Shown piece by piece: positions 38,401 through 51,276 of a DNA stretch of 64,000 nucleotides. Position 1 is the stretch's first letter; the number at the start of each line of letters is the position of its first letter. The notes under the pieces were generated by a model. It made no database searches. It worked only from the letters and a program-made list of their open reading frames with translations, and was not told where the DNA came from. Source of the DNA: Ciona savignyi (Eukaryota; Chordata; Ascidiacea; Phlebobranchia; Cionidae). The translations under genes were made by a program, and so were the position numbers. Location: contig CH003241.1 in NCBI GenBank assembly GCA_000149265.1, forward strand, positions 319,120 through 383,119, read 5' to 3'.

Positions 38401-40504
38401 TTCCGTCAAAGTACTGTTCAATTTGGTTTCCGTCAAAGTACCGTTTAATTAACTCTTTTCCAATATAATTAACCCACCACATTTCCGATTTCCCACCCCC
38501 ACCACATATTTCTTGAATTTCAAATCGATCTTCCTCCAGGCAGCTACTCCCCGAAGCTGCTCCGACTCCGGGACCTCCCTCCGGATGTTGTGCTCCTTGA
38601 TCCGGAGGAGGACACGATGACGATCGACGGGAAGAGGAAGCTGCTCACGAAGACGGGTGACGCGAGGTCAGGACAGGAGGACGCATTCATCCGAAGAGCA
38701 AAGGAGGGGATGGACACTCAGGAAGAAGCAACTTTCGCTGTCGAAGCAAATTTATCCCACCAGGTAAATTAGTGGGGCATGGCCCATGGTATCCCTGCTT
38801 ACTAGGAATCAAATTAATTCCTCCAGGTATTACATTAGTGGAGCACAGCCCATGGTATCCCTTACTAGGAATGTAGGCCTTAGAGAAACTTTTCTCCAGG
38901 GCCCAGGGATCTAATACATATGTACGTTGATTATTCGTATGGGTCAATTTACCGTAATATGCCAAAGTGTAAGGATTATGTAGATTAGCTTTTTGTTCTG
39001 TAAACAACGATATATGCATATATTTTGAACTTCTTAAAAATATCTTACCCTCAAAATGTTAAAAACCTTGACAAAAAATGTTGACAAAAGTATGCTTACA
39101 AAAAGCTCTCCACTCAGGTTTTCCTTTGGGCCGACAAGTACCGACCGAGAAAACCACGTTTCTTCAACCGGGTTCACACCGGCTTCGAGTGGAACAAATA
39201 CAACCAGACCCATTACGATTTCGACAACCCCCCACCCAAGGTAGTACAAGGGTACAAGTTCAATATATTCTACCCCGATTTGATTGAGAAACACGTCCCG
39301 CCAACCTACACCATCACGCCCGATGGAGATTCAACCGATTTTGCGGTAGGAAAAATAGGAATAATTTATTATATTCAAAGCTATACGCGCTGTATGCGGG
39401 ATACTAGGAATAATTTATTATATTCATAGCTATACACGCTGTATGCGGGATACTGGGAATAATTCAGTTATTTAGCTTTATATGCGCTGTATATCCGGTA
39501 TTTGGTTCCGTATTCTGTCAGTTTGACGAACGGTAACAGGTACGTATTTAAAACTGCAAATTGTTATTTATTCGTGTGGATCATACATAACACACTGCAA
39601 TAGCTCCGGTAACCTTACGGTGGACACAAAGGTAATATGACGATTGCCTGTGTGTTAACCCACTTGGTTTTCCCATTCACGGGAATAAACATGAATATCA
39701 TATCCTATATCCCACCCTATTTATTGTAGTTTTTATTGGAAATATTATATATTAATTTGATACAATAAAAACAACTTAGCGGATGGTTTTAGTTATGCTA
39801 TTTCCTCTTGTTTTATATATCATTATTAACATTTACTCTATATATTGAAGGATGTTAAACTTAATACCTGAACTTAAATATAGGACTAGTTAAAAACCAG
39901 TATTAGGCCTATAATGACCTAAATTCCCATTCCCGAGACTACCGTGGACCTGTCTATGCTAATGTAATATAGTTTAAACCAGTGATGGGATTCAAGAGGT
40001 TCACATGGGTTTGGTCGAACCCGTTCCTTAGAACGTTGGGATAAATCACAGACTCAATTCTTGCTTTTTTACAGACATTAGACCTTTTAGGGAACCTGTT
40101 GTTAGTAAGTACGATACAAAAGAGAACCTGTTCTTTCAAATTTGAATCCCATCACTGTCAACAACCCACTATATATCCAATGCCTTTTCTGTGAATTCCT
40201 GCTTTGTTAAAATGTCCACATTCCTGTAGTTTAAAACTCAACCATTAGTTTGGGTTAGCCATTAGTAATATTTTTAACACTGATATTCCAATAGTTACAT
40301 ATTTCCGCCTTTTATTAGAAACCTATTTAAGCTATTAAATCACAGGTTCTCCGTTTTTCGGCCGGCCCACCATACCAAGACATCGCATTCAAAATTGTCA
40401 ATAGAGAATGGGAGTATTCCCACAAACATGGTTTCAGGTGTCAGTTCTTAAACAGCATCTTCCAACTTTGGTTCCACTTTAAAAGATACCGATACAGACG
40501 CTGA
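32432..40504 (+). CDS. CACTIN: Cactin, spliceosome-associated protein
   Basis: Thirteen exons join in phase to 670 residues: 32432-32592, 34283-34373, 34495-34598, 34750-34909, 35359-35454, 35675-35921, 36239-36321, 36663-36798, 37536-37720, 37915-38053, 38540-38763, 39118-39345 and 40346-40504. Cactin is a conserved nuclear protein of the C-complex spliceosome, first found as an interactor of fly Cactus/I-kappa-B. Seen: Lys/His/Arg/Ser-rich N-terminus; YTNTDNPFGD; a charged helical region; the mid domain with EMHEPYTYLNGLTMVDLEDL and SVDIGYWESLL-type sequence; an acidic linker; and the C-terminal domain with FLWADKYRPRKPRFFNRVHT, FEWNKYNQTHYDFDNPPP and the end FQLWFHFKRYRYRR, nearly invariant in the family. 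An 800-bp hAT-like element and a second MITE sit in intron 1; several other introns carry tandem repeats or SINEs. Confidence 0.97.
32650..33449. mobile_element. non-autonomous hAT-like element, 800 bp, perfect 8-bp TSD
   Basis: Left end CAGTGGTTCTTAAACT and right end CAGTTTAAGAACCCCTG are inverted repeats, followed inward by CGCCCCCCCCTTGAG and its counterpart near CTTGAGAAGCTTCC. Flanking 8-mers GCTTAGAG at 32642-32649 and 33450-33457 are identical, the target duplication length of the hAT superfamily. No transposase-sized frame inside. In cactin intron 1. Confidence 0.93.
33474..33850. mobile_element. MITE copy B (GTATGGAAAGTATG ends)
   Basis: Second copy of the element at 17737-18116: CCGTATGGAAAGTATGTCAA at the left, CTCGAGTGTGCAGC near the right. 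The right terminus is shortened, going from GTGTGCAGC straight to ATACTGG, so about 15 bases of the inverted repeat are missing. Lies only 16 bases after the hAT target duplication. Confidence 0.75.
33866..34046. mobile_element. MITE with GGCAACACTAAAAGGAGG-type ends
   Basis: GGCAACACCAAAAGGAGGGAAACTG at the left and CCCTCCTTTTATTTTTC at the right are inverted. The core has CTAACCCTAACTTTAACCCC, a degenerate telomere-like string. Related copies at 61408, 62735 and possibly 3155. Confidence 0.65.
35262..35338 (+). repeat. 20-bp minisatellite in cactin intron 4
   Basis: About three and a half copies of CCCAAATATACATTCCAATA in a row, ending about 20 bases before the exon 5 acceptor at 35358. 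Confidence 0.9.
36803..37080 (-). repeat. tRNA-derived SINE, near full length, antisense in cactin intron 8
   Basis: Begins with the reversed tail region (ATTCATGTTTATTTAGTGAATGGG) and ends at the tRNA-like head (CAACCTTTCGACTGAAAGGTG). Confidence 0.9.
37321..37445 (+). repeat. ATTATTATTCTG-type short tandem repeats in cactin intron 8
   Basis: AAAATTATTATTCTGACATTTGTTATTATTCTGGTGTT and further similar units run to about 37445. Non-coding. Confidence 0.55.
37733..37808 (+). repeat. internally deleted SINE beside cactin exon 9 donor
   Basis: Head GTCCGACTGGTTAGTGCATCGCCTTTCAATC is joined directly to the 3' end CCCATTCACGGGGATAAACATGA and a short tail; the middle of the SINE is gone. It begins about 12 bases after the exon 9 donor. 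Confidence 0.8.
38076..38460 (+). repeat. tandem duplications in cactin intron 10
   Basis: A unit of roughly 165 bases beginning GATAGTACTAGGATGTTTGG is repeated from about 38239 with substitutions, and is followed by three copies of a 28-base unit containing TTCAATTTGGTTTCCGTCAAAGTAC. Confidence 0.8.
38764..38875 (+). repeat. short duplication next to cactin exon 11 donor
   Basis: ATTAGTGGGGCATGGCCCATGGTATCCCT and ATTAGTGGAGCACAGCCCATGGTATCCCT follow one another about 60 bases apart. The second is preceded by CCTCCAGGTATTAC, reminiscent of an exon-end plus donor context. Confidence 0.75.
39353..39500 (+). repeat. 57-bp tandem repeat in cactin intron 12
   Basis: Three diverging units of TAGGAATAATTTATTATATTCA plus AGCTATACGCGCTGTATGCGGG, starting almost at the exon 12 donor. 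Confidence 0.85.
39580..39716 (+). repeat. tRNA-derived SINE, 3' fragment
   Basis: Has CACACTGCAATAGCTCCGGTAACC, GTTAACCCACTTGGTTTTCCC and AATAAACATGAATATCATATCC; lacks the head. Cactin intron 12. Confidence 0.85.
39980..40157. mobile_element. hAT-like MITE, 178 bp, copy 2
   Basis: CAGTGATGGGATTCAA at the left is complementary to TTTGAATCCCATCACTG at the right. Shares the interior with the copy at 20719. Flanking 8-mers do not match here. Cactin intron 12. Confidence 0.75.
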
Positions 40505-40994
40505 AAGAGGTAACCAACTTTATAGGTCATTTTAAGTTGTTGTATTTCCAAATTACGGGGGTAATTAAAATCTTTTCAAAATATACAGCGTATTTTAATA
40601 CAGCGTATATTTATAATTTAAGCGACTTAAAATCTGCTACTTTCTGTTAATAGATCGATGCCCAAATATGGTTAACCATCAGTGGAAAGTGCAACTGTAA
40701 AGAAGGTATTTAAGAGAAGTACGAGAGACTGCGTCTACAAAGCGACGGTTTTGACGCCTTTTTATAAATGAATACAATTTTATCAAAATACAATGTTGTT
40801 TTACATTTATCTAAAAATCAAATCAAGTCACTACGTTTTCAACGAGGTTAAATCTTTTTTTAGAAGTTATTAAAAATTACTTCTTTTTTTTAAATCTTTT
40901 TTTTTAGTAGTTATTAAAAATTACAAAATTTTACAGAAGAATTGAGGCGTTTTTACAGCATAGAACAGTTTAGTGAGAGAAGTACTGTAGTCGA

Positions 40995-43613
40995 TCACAG
41001 TTCAGTTGTCTCCTCAACAGCATGGTCAAAGGCGCCGTTCTCGTAAACATTGGTAACAGAGTGATGATTGTTTTCTTCAATTTTTTCAAAATCGTCATAG
41101 TTTTCGTCCTTGTCACTGTAAAACAGAATAGGATAGGATATTTATGTTTATCTACGTAAATGGGAAAACCAAGAGGGTTAACACACGGGCAATCGTCAAA
41201 TCACCTCGCGTTTCGCCGTCGAGCTGTTGTATATGATAGACACGTTCCTTCAATTTAGTAGAACCCATTTATTCACTGGGTTCAGGCAATGTTCGTAAAG
41301 TGCCTTGCCCAAAAACAAAACCGACTAGCTAGCGACCAGTTTTGCACCTGCAACCTTTAGATTGAAAGGCGACGCACTTAACCGCCAGACTAACTGGCCT
41401 GGTGAAACAAAAAGTTAGAATGATACTCCTGTTCAGTTTTCCACGTGAAAGAATTAACGACAGTAATTGTAGAACTGTGACATCCACATATAAACATTCG
41501 GGGATGACAAAGTTTTTTAGTTGTCGTTGTTTTAATTTTAGAAAACAGCACATCATTAATGTCTATGTCAAGAAAACGAGTATCACAGCACAAGAATAAA
41601 TTACTTTTCATGTTTATCTACGTGAATGAGAAAACGAAGGGGTTTAACACACGGCCAATAGTCAAATCGCCTCGCACTCGCCAGGTTATCGGAGCTAGTG
41701 TGTTGTGTATAAATTAGACACTCCTTCAATTTGGTAAAACCCATCATTCCACTTGGTACTGGCAATGTTTGTTAAGGGTCCTACACAAAGACACAACCGA
41801 CTATCAGTTTCAAACCTGCAATCCTTTGGATCCGACCGGTTAGCCGTTAGCGCAATAGGAAATAGCGTCGAATTAAAGACCGTTATGCACTGGAATACAG
41901 AACTTACCGCACATTACCTCAGCCCAGTGGATCAATGGGTTCTACTAAAACTTAGTGTTTTGAGCATAACCAACACAATGCAATAGCTACAGTAACCTGA
42001 AAGTGGGCAGGGGACCACAACAAAAATATTTTTCAATGGCCAAAAAACAAGGGGTTTACAAATGACTTATGTTGTTCATTGGTTGGACTTTGACACTCGA
42101 TGTTGCACAGAATGGAAATTCCCGTTCAGTTAACCTTTACCTTTCTCGGAATTTATTTAATTAGCCACTTACTATAAGTATTTCTCACATACAAAGTGAT
42201 TGAAAAGCAGGAAGACAAACGCCAGCACCAGAAATCCGCATACCGCTATGATGCCAACAAGCCACGGCTCTATGTAAGTCGACCCACCTGTATATAGGAA
42301 TAAACCAATGATAATAGTGAAGTTAATTATTTATCTTTTATTTTACAAAGGACATGCAAATACAAAACGATCACCAAAACGTTGATATAAAATAGGCAAA
42401 ATAATTAAATAGGATAGGATAGGATATTCATCTTTATCCCCGTGAATGGGAAAACCAAGGGGGTTAACACACAGGCAATCGTCAGATCACCTCGCGCCCA
42501 TCGTCGGGTTACCGGAGCTATTGCAGTGTGTTGTATATGATAGAAACGTTCCTTCAATTTGGTAGATACCATTAATCCGATGGGTTCAGGCAATGTCCGT
42601 GAAGTGTCTTGCCCAAGGACACAACCGACTAGCTAGCGACCAGTTTCGCACCTGCAACCTTTCGATTGAAAGGCGACGCACTTAACCGTTAGACCAACGG
42701 GAAATCTTCTTAAAACGACCCCCCCTCAGTACTGGGTCGTGCTTGCACACTTTTAGTAAAGGCTATATAATTTAGTTAATCTTGATATAATTTCTTTTTT
42801 ATTTTATTGTAAGGTTTAACGGCCACGTCACTTTTTTTTCTACATCATACTGTGTCTGTTCACCGGCGTGTTTTAACTCTGCCATTTTATCCTGTCTCCT
42901 CGGCTTTGGTTAATTATGCCTTTCACGGGGATAAACACGATTATCCTATTCTATGTCATTCTTATTCAAGTAACGAAGATGCGAAAGAATAAACTAAACT
43001 AAACTGACCAACTAAAAAGCAAAGAAACTACTATAGTGGACATTATAGTTAAAGATGTTACAAGTTACCATGTAAATTTTTGTGCAGTGGCGCATTCATT
43101 TTCCTTTTCCCGCCGAATGCCTCTTTTCAGTGTGGCATGGCATTAGTTTGTAAGCTTAAAAAGGATTCTATGACATTCATGTTTATCTCCGTGAATAAGA
43201 AAACCAAGGTGGTTAACACACGGGTAATCGTCAGATTACCTCGCGCCCACCTTCGGGTTACACGGAGCTATTTCAGTATGCTGTGTATGGTTCACAAGTT
43301 TCTTCAATTTGCAAGAAACCATTAATTGGCTGCGTTCATGCAATTTCATCGGCTGAAAGGCGATGCACTAACTCACCAGACTAATCTGTCGTACGAGGAG
43401 ATTAAAACCACTGCTGTAATGCCTAGTTAAGAAATGTAAAACTAAACACTAAAAACATAATCGATGCGTTTCCACGCGTTTTAACTGATCTGCTTATGTG
43501 GTACGGTGTTTGGAAAACTAAATAAAGTTTACACAGTACTTACTTGCCGCTAGTACATTGTTGGGCGTCACCAGAAAAACCAAAGCCAGTATTAACACCA
43601 AGTCTTTCCACAT
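40995..43613 (-). CDS. small single-pass membrane protein, PDZK1IP1/SMIM24 family
   Basis: Three exons join in phase to 101 residues: 43544-43613 (start), 42173-42287 and 40995-41115. The product has a signal peptide (MWKDLVLILALVFLV...), a very short outer segment, one membrane helix introduced by EPWLVGIIAVCGFLVLAF and followed by FNHFVC, then an acidic tail (DENYDDFEKIEE, NVYENGAF) ending TTEL, a class I PDZ ligand. The PW(L/M)xGLxAV...N-x-x-W/V-C pattern and the terminal PDZ ligand are the signature of PDZK1IP1 (MAP17) and SMIM24, apical epithelial proteins that bind PDZ scaffolds and, for MAP17, modulate sodium-glucose transport. The helix looks closer to SMIM24. All three exons are short. 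A sense SINE with its tail lies right before the exon 3 acceptor. Confidence 0.85.
41128..41402 (-). repeat. tRNA-derived SINE abutting exon 3 of the PDZK1IP1-like gene
   Basis: Full length and sense with the gene on the minus strand. Its TATCC-type tail ends 12 bases before the acceptor TTTTACAG of exon 3. Confidence 0.92.
41606..41840 (-). repeat. tRNA-derived SINE, second adjacent copy
   Basis: TTTTCATGTTTATCTACGTGAATGAG at the 3' side through GGACACACCTT-like body to AACCTGCAATCCTTTGGATCC at the head. Same orientation as the neighbouring copy; about 200 bases between them. Confidence 0.8.
41922..42015 (+). repeat. tRNA-derived SINE, central fragment
   Basis: CAGCCCAGTGGATCAATGGGTTCTACTAAAAC then CACAATGCAATAGCTACAGTAACC. 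Opposite orientation to its neighbours. Confidence 0.7.
42410..42700 (-). repeat. tRNA-derived SINE, full length (good reference copy)
   Basis: One of the least diverged copies: tail TAGGATAGGATATTCATC, body TTACCGGAGCTATTGCAGTG, GACACAACCGACTAGCTAGCGACCAG, and tRNA-like head CCTGCAACCTTTCGATTGAA (B-box on the minus strand GTGCGAAACTGG). Upstream of exon 2 of the PDZK1IP1-like gene. Confidence 0.95.
42770..43010. repeat. repeat with AAACTAAACTAAACT tail, copy 1
   Basis: T-rich segment with GTAAGGTTTAACGGCCACG that ends GAATAAACTAAACTAAACTG. A SINE 3' end (CACGGGGATAAACACGATTATCC) is embedded at about 42918-42955. The region at 45170-45535 has a similar tail. Confidence 0.4.
43162..43390 (-). 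repeat. tRNA-derived SINE, diverged copy
   Basis: AGGATTCTATGACATTCATGTTTATCTCCGTGAATAAG, then GATTACCTCGCGCCCACCTTCGG; shortened toward the head. Confidence 0.8.
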
Positions 43614-44680
43614 GTTGTGAGATTAAATTTTTCAAATGTATTTCCTATTTTCAATCTATAAAATTATTGTATTTCCTATTTTTTAATCTATAAAAAATTT
43701 TGCGCAGTCCACCTTTCAATATGTATTTTAAATTAGCCGCTATCTTATCCTTTTGAGTTCTGTTGTTAAAGTGAAGTATACTTGGCAATCCCTATTTAAA
43801 ATTATTCATTTAATAGTTTAAACAGCAACTTATTCAATACTATAGACACGAGGTAGTGTGGTGATCTAAGGCTGTAATGCCACTCCTGCTTTAAGCATAA
43901 CCATCCCTATACTTCTATGCCTGTCAGACAAGAAGTCCCGAAACCTGCTTAGCCAATACACTTCAATAACTCTTTAGTGGGGAGTGTTTCTGCTTCACTG
44001 AAGACGCTTAGTCTACTCTGCATTTTCTCTGTGGGATTGTTCGACTGTCTGGCATTAATGAATAATGAAAAACTAGCTGTTCCTGCAGTTCCACAGTCAC
44101 TAATATTTAACCAAACCTCTGTTGACGCAATTGCATAATAGGATTTAGCACGGTAAACACTCAGTCCATCACAAGCCCAATATTTGTTTTAAGTCGTCAG
44201 TACCATGTTTAAATGAATTAAGGCTACAACGATTCCATTGCACACAAAAGAAAAGATTTCAACACACACAAAGCAGCGATGAAAAACTTCTCTTATTATA
44301 AATAGGTTAATTATTCCACTGAAAACTGGTAAAAGCAAGAAACAGTAAAGGAACAGTACATGCAGCATGATTTAAAACACCTTTAAAAACTGAAAACTTT
44401 ACAAGGGTGCATCCCTCCACCTACGATTTTATAGAATAATTTTGAAGATGGTAAAAAAATCCAATGCCTTAGTGCCGTAGTTACAAATTGTAGTCATGGT
44501 ACAGTGTCAATAACCATGCAGTAACACTAAATATCCATTTATCATATTGGTGGACGCATTGCATATAAAGCCAGAATTAATTAAGGTTGGCTTGTGCAGT
44601 AAATATGAAAGAGAAATAAATTAGATTAAGTAGTCAACGAGTAAGTTGCATAAAAGCAGCATATCAATGCACTAATGCAG
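43614..44680. other. no gene recognised
   Basis: Upstream flank of the PDZK1IP1-like gene. AT-rich; no exon or clear repeat beyond short A/T tracts. Confidence 0.45.
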
Positions 44681-44776
44681 CTAGTGTCTTATTTGCAAAA
44701 TATTGACAAGTAGATACAACATGCCAATGATTAAAACAGCTATGAAGGCAATTGTTCCAAGAAACCAGGACAAAAC
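44681..44776 (-). CDS. orphan terminal exon encoding a membrane helix
   Basis: After an acceptor TAACATTGCAG, 31 codons run in phase 0 to TAG: VLSWFLGTIAFIAVLIIGM then YLLVNILQIRH. The hydrophobic stretch is a good transmembrane helix with a short basic C-terminus, as in a tail-anchored or single-pass protein. I could not find an upstream exon between here and AK3: the one promising donor, near 45563, gives stops or an incompatible phase. It may belong to a gene whose other exons interleave with AK3, or be fortuitous. Confidence 0.3.
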   Translation of the reverse strand, partial: VLSWFLGTIAFIAVLIIGMLYLLVNILQIRH

Positions 44777-44869
44777 CTGCAATGTTAAAATATGGTATCA
44801 CTTTATTTATAAAGATGTTTAGTTAGTGTCTGTTCTAAATAATACATTAATAAGATAGTCTATTCTATT

Positions 44870-45140
44870 TATCCTTGTGGACAGGAAAACACATAGCACA
44901 CAGGCAAACATTGTCATTACCCCATACCCACAAACGGGTAACAGAAATATTGCAGTGTGTTATATGTATACGGTTTTTCTGTTTTAATTTGAATAATATG
45001 GGTGTTCTGTTTTAATTTACACCATTAATGCACGGGATTCAAACGATGGCTATTAAATTTCCTTCCTAGTACACCTAAGCTAGCACCTGGTTTCAATTAC
45101 ATAACCTTTCAGCTAAAGGTTTATGCTGTAACCATCTGAA
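44870..45140 (-). repeat. tRNA-derived SINE, strongly diverged
   Basis: TATTCTATTTATCCTTGTGGACAGG, GGTAACAGAAATATTGCAGTGTG and ACCTTTCAGCTAAAGG mark 3' end, middle and head in order; much of the rest is eroded. Confidence 0.55.
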
Positions 45141-45169
45141 TTATGTTGTTGCATAGTATTGCCTTTGTA

Positions 45170-45535
45170 AGTGTTGAACTTTTTAGTGGAATTTCATTTT
45201 TTGGGTTTTTCTTTTTTCACTGTGGCCCACACTTTCCGGACCACCCCTTCTTTAAAGCCGACTCCCCCCATTGCACGGGTCTCTTTACGCACACTTTTCT
45301 TCGAGGCTTAGTGTTATAGTGTAATTTTTGTTTTATAAACAACTATTATTTTTCTATTTATTTTTTTTAATTTGTTTAGCAAGTCTAATTTTACCAAATT
45401 TTAATAGTTATTGCTTGTTTTTAGACGTGTTCTAACGACTGTCGTTTTGCCGTTTTTCCCGTTTCCCAAATTTTATTCAATAGCCCGGATTTATGTTTTC
45501 ATCGTGGAAACAAAAAATAAACTAAACTAAGTATG
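45170..45535. repeat. repeat with AAATAAACTAAACTAA tail, copy 2
   Basis: Contains GCCCACACTTTCCGGACCACC and ends with CGTGGAAACAAAAAATAAACTAAACTAAG, like 42770-43010. Possibly the 3' end of a retroelement; no coding sequence seen. Confidence 0.35.
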
Positions 45536-45701
45536 CCACTGAAGAAATAAATTGGTATATACACCTGAAGCCCAAAGTATTCACATTTGGGTCAACTTGA
45601 CATAGTTGAAACAATGTTCAAATTTATAATGAATTGAGATTTGCCAAACAAAATTTGGTATTGAATAATGCCAACAACTATAGTTGTAGTTCAACATACT
45701 T

Positions 45702-49097
<3,396 letters not shown>

Positions 49098-50025
49098 GTC
49101 TGTTTGGCTGTTTTGATTTAGCAATGAAACCAATAATAGCAGCAATGCTGCAAAAACTTTACAAAAAATATATACAATTGTTGTATATTACTTCAAATCT
49201 GAAATAACGACCTATTATAAATTATTTTTAATCCTAAAACGACAGGCAAATAATATACTTTTATTAAAACGTCAATTAAACTGTCAATAACCATTAAAAA
49301 CTAGACAAATAATATAAAAATTAGATGAAAGAAGTCTAACGAGTGCAGCAATAATTTTCGTCGTACAGTGTTCAAGAGGAATTACTCGACCATGACAGCA
49401 AAACGTAATTCATGTGACTGGTCATACACCGGTAGTGTTTCCTTAATAAACCTTTTGACTATTACAGTAGGACTCAACCGTTTTAAGGTTCATTTTAACT
49501 GTTGCTCATATAATTTGTGTTATATTTACTTTTAGGTTTTCAAACTTGCGTGTTTTGTCACAAAAACAACAGTTTTCAAAGCTACGTGGCAACACTGGTT
49601 CAATAGTTTAGCTTCACTGTGGCGTACTAAAGCTCAATGTTCCGAAGACAAGTTTGAGATGGTGACGTCAATTTTAACGTTACAGATGATAACGTTAAAT
49701 TTGATATAATTATAAACGTAACGATTTCAGATCAAGTGAAAGCCGTTCAATATACGTATTTGTAAAATTTGACCAATGACACATGAGCTACAGTTTGTGT
49801 TATTTTAAATAATTCTAAAGTGTTTTGTATAAATGTGAGCCAACTGTACCAAGAGGTTTAATTATGTAGATTTTGTTTAAGAGTCTACATACTGCAAAGA
49901 ATCAAAATTTATTTTAGTAGGCCTATCCATTTTTATGCAGCCTAATTTTTGGTTAACAATCTTTAATTTTACTTTTGCCCAGGATCTTCAATTCTATATT
50001 TAGATTTTCAGCTGTAATTTGCACT
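49098..50025. other. shared upstream region of AK3 (-) and AP-3 mu (+)
   Basis: Divergent promoter interval of about 0.93 kb. No coding exon supported. TTTAGATTTTCAG ends at 50011, 14 bases before the AP-3 mu ATG. Confidence 0.55.
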
Positions 50026-51276
50026 ATGATTCACAGTCTGTTTATGGTGAACTCCCATCGGGATATTTTTATGGAGAAACATTGGAAAACTGCGGTGAAA
50101 CGATCTATTTGCGACTATTTCTTCAACGCTTTAGAAAAGGCTTCCAGTCCAGAAGACATCCCACCAGTTATTTCAACTCCACACCATTATCTCATCACTG
50201 TATACAGGGATCGACTCTACTTTGTTTCGGTCATTGGAAAAGAAGTGCAGCCATTGTTTGTGATAGAGTTCCTGCATCGAATTATGGATACCTTCGTGGA
50301 GTACTTCAATGAATGCTCTGAAAGAGTGATTAAAGAAAACTATGTTGTAGTGTATGAGCTTTTGGAAGAGATGCTGGATAATGGATTCCCTCTTGCTACA
50401 GAAAGCAATGTCTTAAAGGAGCTGATTAAACCACCCAATATTCTACGAACAGTTGTGAACACAGTTACTGGGCAGAGCAATGTGGCAGATCATTTGCCAA
50501 CTGGACAACTGTCCAATATTCCATGGAGAAGATCAGGAGTGAAATATGCAAGTAATGAAGCTTATTTCGATGTTACAGAGGAGGTGGATGCCATTATTGA
50601 CAGATCGGGATCAACTGTTTTTGCAGAAATACATGGCAGTATTGATGCATGTGTAAAGCTGACAGGCATGCCTGATTTAACTCTATCTTTTGTCAATCCC
50701 AGAATGTTGGATGATGTGAGTTTCCACCCGTGTGTTCGCTTCAAACGATGGGAAAATGAAAAAGTACTGTCCTTTGTACCACCCGATGGTAATTTTACAC
50801 TCTGCTCTTATCATATTGGATCGCAAGGAATGGTCTCCATTCCAATCTATGTAAAACACAATGTCCATTACGCTGGATCTGGTGGCAAATTTGAAGTGAC
50901 AGTTGGATCTCGGCATACCATGGGTAAAATTATTGAGGATTTAAGAATCTCAGCAGTCATGCCGAAGCAGGTCACCAACGTCAACCTTTTGCCTTCGCAA
51001 GGCGAGTACAGCTTCAAACCTGTGGAGAAGGAAGTCGTTTGGGATGTCGGTAGAATGGCACCAGGAAAACCCCCATCCATAAAAGGAATTCTTAGTCTTC
51101 AGGCCGGGGTTCCTGCTCCGGAAGAGAAGCCGACAGTAACCGTGCATTTCAAGATTCAACAGCTAGCAATATCTGGATTGCGGGTCAACCGATTAGACAT
51201 GTACAGTGAAAAGTACAAGCCATTCAAGGGTGTAAAATACATAACAAAAGCTGGGAAGTTTCAGGTTCGCACTTGA
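50026..51276 (+). CDS. AP3M: AP-3 complex mu subunit, intronless
   Basis: 416 codons without an intron. AP-3 is the adaptor that sorts cargo from endosomes/TGN to lysosomes and lysosome-related organelles; mu recognises tyrosine-based signals. Seen: N-terminal longin-type domain (MIHSLFMVNSHRDIFMEKHWK, then PPVISTPHHYLITVYRDRL, PLFVIEFLHRIMDTF, YELLEEMLDNGFPLATE), the linker with TGQLSNIPWRRSGVKYASNEAYFDV, and the mu homology domain to the end (KIQQLAISGLRVNRLDMY, KPFKGVKYITKAGKFQVRT). Similarity to vertebrate AP3M1/AP3M2 is high throughout. The frame stays open upstream to 49975, but the family N-terminus is at the ATG at 50026, and an AG acceptor at 50010-50011 interrupts the upstream part. 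Vertebrate orthologues have several introns, so loss or retroposition is implied. Confidence 0.97.
   Translation: MIHSLFMVNSHRDIFMEKHWKTAVKRSICDYFFNALEKASSPEDIPPVISTPHHYLITVYRDRLYFVSVIGKEVQPLFVIEFLHRIMDTFVEYFNECSERVIKENYVVVYELLEEMLDNGFPLATESNVLKELIKPPNILRTVVNTVTGQSNVADHLPTGQLSNIPWRRSGVKYASNEAYFDVTEEVDAIIDRSGSTVFAEIHGSIDACVKLTGMPDLTLSFVNPRMLDDVSFHPCVRFKRWENEKVLSFVPPDGNFTLCSYHIGSQGMVSIPIYVKHNVHYAGSGGKFEVTVGSRHTMGKIIEDLRISAVMPKQVTNVNLLPSQGEYSFKPVEKEVVWDVGRMAPGKPPSIKGILSLQAGVPAPEEKPTVTVHFKIQQLAISGLRVNRLDMYSEKYKPFKGVKYITKAGKFQVRT

Noticed and set aside
45552-45600. Upstream exon for the orphan membrane-helix exon
   Set aside because: A CTTCAG|GTGTAT donor exists, but each frame either has a stop or does not match phase 0.
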